In this document: positions 61,289 through 64,000 of the stretch, one piece after another
How the letters are laid out: each line of letters starts with the position of its first letter
Position numbering within the stretch: the first letter of the stretch is position 1
Assembly (NCBI GenBank): GCA_964552395.1
Contig: CAZKGM010000001.1
Span: forward strand, 269,840 to 333,839
DNA from: JAJDNH01 sp964552395
GTDB lineage: Bacteria > Acidobacteriota > Thermoanaerobaculia > Thermoanaerobaculales > Sulfomarinibacteraceae
Direction: 5' to 3'
DNA: 64,000 nt
Made by a program: the position numbers and the translations under genes
The notes under the pieces: model-generated
Databases searched by the model: none
What the model saw: the letters and a program-made list of their open reading frames with translations, nothing else
Told to the model about the DNA's origin: nothing

Positions 61289-62821
61289 ATGCTGCACCAG
61301 ACTCTCCTCATCCTCGACTACGGCTCTCAGTACACACAGCTGATCGCGCGGCGGTCGCGGGAGCTGGGGGTGAAGTCGGTCATCGAGCGGGGGGACTGCC
61401 CGGTTGACAAGGTGCGAGGCTACCAGCCGCTCGCGATCGTGCTGTCCGGCGGGCCGGCGAGCGTCTTCGAAGACGGAGCGCTCCAGGTCGACCCGGCCGT
61501 GTTCGGCCTCGGCGTGCCGGTGCTCGGCGTCTGCTACGGCATGCAGCTGATGGCAAGGCACCTCGGCGGCGAGGTCCAGCCCTCGAGCCGGCGCGAGTAC
61601 GGGCTCGCGGAGCTCGAGGTGACGAGCGAGTCGCCGATCTTCCTCGGCACGCCGCGCCTGCACAAGGTGTGGATGAGCCATGGCGACTCGGTCAAAGAGG
61701 TGCCGCCCGGCTTCGAGCCGATCGCGCGCACCGACAACACGCCCGTGGCTGGGATGGAAGATCGCGAGCGTCGGTTCATCGGCCTCCAGTTCCATCCCGA
61801 GGTTCGTCACACCGAGCACGGGATACGCCTGCTGGAGAGCTTCCTCGACCTGGCCGGCGCGCGTCGTGACTGGACATCGGCGGCCATTCGCGAAGAGCTG
61901 GTCGGCGGCCTGCGGGACCGCCTCCGGGAGGGGCGGGTGATCTGCGGCGTGTCGGGCGGCGTGGACTCGTCGGTGACGGCGGTCCTCCTGCGCGAGGCGA
62001 TCGGCGACCGGCTGATCCCGATCTTCGTCGATACCGGCCTCCTGCGCCACCAGGAAGGCGACCGGGTCGAGGGCCGCTTCGCCGAGCTCGGTCTGGAGCT
62101 CATCCGGGTGAACGCGGCCGAGCGCTTTCTTGGCGAGCTCGAAGGGGTCGCCGACCCGGAGGAGAAGCGCAAGATCATCGGTCGTGAGTTCGTGTCGGTG
62201 TTCGAGGCCGAGGCGGCGCGCTTTCCGGACGCACGGTACCTGGCGCAGGGCACCCTGTACCCGGACGTCATCGAGTCATCCGGCGTCCGGGGCACCGCGG
62301 CGGTCATCAAGACCCACCACAACGTTGGCGGCCTGCCCGAGCGTCTGGGCCTCGAGCTCGTCGAGCCGTTGCGGGACCTCTTCAAGGACGAGGTCCGCCG
62401 GCTGGGTGAGGAGCTCGGCCTGCCGCACGAGTTCGTCTGGCGGCACCCGTTTCCGGGTCCCGGGCTCGCGGTCCGCATCCTGGGCCCGGTGTCGGCGGAG
62501 CGGGTAGGCACATTGCAGCGCGCCGACCACATCGTGATCGAGGAGGTCCGCAACGCCGGTCTCTACGAGCAGATCGCACAGGCGCTGTGCGTGCTGCTGC
62601 CGGTGCGCAGCGTCGGCGTCATGGGGGACCAGCGAACCTACGAGGAGGTGCTGGCGATCCGCGCCGTCACCACCGACGACTTCATGACCGCCGACTGGTA
62701 CCGCTTTCCGCCCGAGGTTCTCGACCGCATCTCCCGCCGCGTCGTCAACGAGGTCAAGGGCATCAACCGCGTCGTCTACGACGTCACCTCCAAGCCACCC
62801 GGCACCATCGAGTGGGAGTGA
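61289..62821 (+). CDS. guaA: GMP synthase (glutamine-hydrolysing)
   Basis: A 510-residue two-domain enzyme converting XMP to GMP. The class I glutaminase (1 to about 195) has the nucleophile Cys in VLGVCYGMQLMA and His-Glu in LQFHPEV. The ATP pyrophosphatase domain has the PP-loop GVSGGVDSSV, VDTGLLR and the C-terminal dimerisation domain with RHPFPGPGLAVR and IKTHHNVGGLP. The start MLHQTLLILDYGSQYTQ is the first in-frame ATG with a -10 box 6 bases upstream; earlier starts would translate the repeat tract. Confidence 0.97.
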   Translation: MLHQTLLILDYGSQYTQLIARRSRELGVKSVIERGDCPVDKVRGYQPLAIVLSGGPASVFEDGALQVDPAVFGLGVPVLGVCYGMQLMARHLGGEVQPSSRREYGLAELEVTSESPIFLGTPRLHKVWMSHGDSVKEVPPGFEPIARTDNTPVAGMEDRERRFIGLQFHPEVRHTEHGIRLLESFLDLAGARRDWTSAAIREELVGGLRDRLREGRVICGVSGGVDSSVTAVLLREAIGDRLIPIFVDTGLLRHQEGDRVEGRFAELGLELIRVNAAERFLGELEGVADPEEKRKIIGREFVSVFEAEAARFPDARYLAQGTLYPDVIESSGVRGTAAVIKTHHNVGGLPERLGLELVEPLRDLFKDEVRRLGEELGLPHEFVWRHPFPGPGLAVRILGPVSAERVGTLQRADHIVIEEVRNAGLYEQIAQALCVLLPVRSVGVMGDQRTYEEVLAIRAVTTDDFMTADWYRFPPEVLDRISRRVVNEVKGINRVVYDVTSKPPGTIEWE

Positions 62822-62931
62822 TTTCGAGGGGCGGACCCCTCGAAATCACTGGTAGAAGAAAGAACCCAGAGGGGAATCCGGTACTCACCCCATCCGGCGG
62901 CACCTTCGGCCCCGGAGCATTCGTCCCCTCC

Positions 62932-63060
62932 GTTGCAGCAGCGGGCGTGCCCTTGTCTGGTTGTAGCTGCGGGCGTCTCGCCCGCAGGGGCGGGGGCCTT
63001 TGGCGCTGCTAGGATGCGGCGCGTCCGACGAGGGCAGGCGAGACGCCTGCCCCCACAAGA
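62932..63060. repeat. dispersed repeat, copy A (GCGGGCG-TCT-CGCCCGC element with inverted ends)
   Basis: Contains GCGGGCGTCTCGCCCGC (7-bp stem, TCT loop) at 62969-62985. The opposite end has GGCAGGCG-AGA-CGCCTGCC (8-bp stem). The ends TTGTAGCTGCGGGCGTCTCG and, on the other strand, TTGTGGGGGCAGGCGTCTCG are imperfect terminal inverted repeats, giving a MITE-like element of about 100 bp inside a longer repeated segment. No gene is seen in 62822-63358. Confidence 0.65.
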
Positions 63061-63088
63061 TGGGGGCTAATAGCGCTGCCCTTCCCTG

Positions 63089-63152
63089 GTCGCAGCGGTG
63101 CACCCTCTCCTGTTGTAGCCGCGGGCGTCTCGCCCGCAGGGGCGGGTGGGGG
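63089..63152. repeat. dispersed repeat, copy B (partial)
   Basis: Repeats the left part of copy A, including the flanking GCAGCGGTGCAC and TGTTGTAGCCGCGGGCGTC, then CGCCCGCAGGGGCGGG. The right inverted end is absent. Confidence 0.6.
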
Positions 63153-63174
63153 ACTCGTCTCCCGTTTCCCGTCT

Positions 63175-63287
63175 CCCGGGCGGGTGGGCGGGACCTCCTC
63201 ACCTCCTCACCTCTTCACCTCCTCACCTTCTCACCTTCTCACCTCCTCACCTCCTCACTTCCTCACCTCCTCACCCTCATCCTCCTG
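63175..63287. repeat. tandem 8-bp CTCACCTC repeat with a G-quadruplex-capable head
   Basis: GGGCGGGTGGGCGGG (63178-63192) is followed by about a dozen CTCACCT(C/T) units. The same head-plus-tail order occurs upstream of guaA, so the two tracts share an origin. Low-complexity and unlikely to code. Confidence 0.7.
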
Positions 63288-63358
63288 AAACCCGGTCGCA
63301 ACCCCCGGCATAGAACGGGCAGTCGACAACGGCTGATATCCGACCAAAGGAGCTCACG

Positions 63359-63847
63359 ATGCCATTCACCGCGCGACTCAGGACGGCGAGCGAAGCAGGG
63401 CTGAAGCTGACGGAAAGACTGGCGTGGATCGCGCCGCTGGCGACTCGCATCGTCATTGGGCTCGCCTTCTTTCACACCGGCCTCGGCAAGTGGAGTCACT
63501 TCGAGCGTACCGTCCAGTACTTCGGCTCGCTCGGAATCCCGTTTCCGACCTTCAACGCGGGCCTCGTGGCCTCGATGGAGCTGGTCGGTGGCGTCCTCCT
63601 CATCGGCGGCTTCCTGACCCGCCTGATGGCCGCCGGCTTGAGCAGCACCATGGTCGTGGCGCTTCTCACCGCCGACACCCATGCCTTCCTGTCGTCCTGG
63701 TCGAGCGCCAGCGACCTGTCGCCGACCGACGTCGCCTCCTTCACCTTCCTGCTCTTTCTCCTGTGGCTGGTGCTGAAGGGCCCGGGAGTCGTCAGCCTCG
63801 ACACCCTCCTCGCCAAGACCCTCGGCATCCGAAAGAGATCCGCGTAG
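63359..63847 (+). CDS. DoxX-family membrane protein
   Basis: A 162-residue inner-membrane protein with four TM segments. ATRIVIGLAFFHTGLGKW, FGSLGIPFPTFNAGLVASME and LVGGVLLIGGFLTRLMA are the DoxX/YphA signature. Relatives are linked to thiosulfate:quinone oxidoreductase subunits or redox-stress complexes, but a specific role is not evident. AAAGGAGCTCACG before ATG 63359 sets the start. Confidence 0.88.
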   Translation: MPFTARLRTASEAGLKLTERLAWIAPLATRIVIGLAFFHTGLGKWSHFERTVQYFGSLGIPFPTFNAGLVASMELVGGVLLIGGFLTRLMAAGLSSTMVVALLTADTHAFLSSWSSASDLSPTDVASFTFLLFLLWLVLKGPGVVSLDTLLAKTLGIRKRSA

Positions 63848-63905
63848 CAGCAAGCTCCTCATCGACCAGGTACCGGCTGCGCCCGACGCCTCGAGATCTC
63901 GTTCT

Positions 63906-64000
63906 GTTGCAGCGGCGCACGTTCCCTCCTGTTGTGGCCGCGGGCGTCTCGCCCGCGGGGGTGGCGGGCTCTGGCGCTGCCAGGATGCGGAGCGTCCGAC
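63906..64000. repeat. dispersed repeat, copy C (runs off the window)
   Basis: Shares GTTGCAGCGGCGCAC, the CCTGTTGTGGCCGCGGGCG core, the hairpin CGGGCGTCTCGCCCG and TGGCGCTGCCAGGATGCGG with copy A. The right inverted end should lie just past base 64000. Confidence 0.65.

Noticed and set aside
61151..63287. CRISPR array suggested by short repeats on both sides of guaA
   Set aside because: Units are contiguous 8-mers without spacers and without cas genes.

Overview
This window is GC-rich, single-copy bacterial chromosome from a Gram-negative-type cell. Outer-membrane features include LolA-like proteins, a DsbD reductase, an LpxL/DUF374-like acyltransferase and many signal peptides. The mix of an Asp-box (sortilin-type) secreted beta-propeller, a DPP IV-like S9 peptidase, a Ser/Thr kinase with a transmembrane tail and a multiheme cytochrome suggests an Acidobacteriota lineage such as Thermoanaerobaculia. 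That placement is inference from gene content. No rRNA or tRNA gene, CRISPR array, transposase or phage gene was recognised.

Layout. 1-6.7 kb: DUF374 acyltransferase (cut by the left edge), UbiA-type phosphoribosyltransferase, protoporphyrinogen oxidase and an oligopeptide ABC transporter lacking its ATPases. 6.8-11.6 kb: purH, a small beta-rich protein, a LolA-like protein, polyprenyl diphosphate synthase and a membrane-anchored rhamnosidase-like accessory protein. 11.6-16.3 kb: a distinctive accessory locus, with a TPR protein, a highly structured RNA leader, a PqqD-like/radical SAM/ArsM-like methyltransferase fusion and an overlapping COG0523 (CobW-type) GTPase. 16.3-25.5 kb: fadJ/fadI-type beta-oxidation pair, LolA-like lipoprotein-sorting protein, Asp-box protein, PEBP and 2Fe-2S ferredoxin. 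25.5-31.3 kb: Ser/Thr kinase plus response regulator, AlaX and nadE. 31.4-39.8 kb: S9 peptidase, membrane and secreted unknowns, cysteine synthase, UspA, Memo, Nudix and mazG. 40-46.7 kb: GT81 glucosyltransferase, a three-gene membrane glycan operon (YfhO-like, GT2, UPF0104) and a LuxR regulator. 46.9-52.8 kb: ffh-rpsP-khpA-rimM-trmD-dsbD-terC. 53-64 kb: C69 dipeptidase, FmdB zinc ribbon, a ZraPSR-like sigma-54 locus, an 11-heme cytochrome c/b fusion, guaA and DoxX, with several non-coding repeat families.

The strongest candidate for something undescribed is the 12.16-16.0 kb locus. A run of consecutive RNA hairpins precedes a three-domain enzyme whose auxiliary-cluster cysteines look lost, translationally coupled to a metallochaperone-type GTPase. 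This suggests a metal- or metalloid-linked methylation/radical chemistry system under RNA-level control. The substrate cannot be read from the sequence.

Two window-wide signals also stand out. At least nine genes carry a -10-like hexamer exactly 6 or 7 bases before the start codon, which indicates widespread leaderless transcripts. Several non-coding repeat families lie between genes: two ~110-135 bp imperfect palindromes with GTAC-bearing tips, three copies of a GCGGGCG-TCT-CGCCCGC element, and G-quadruplex/CTCACCTC tracts around guaA.
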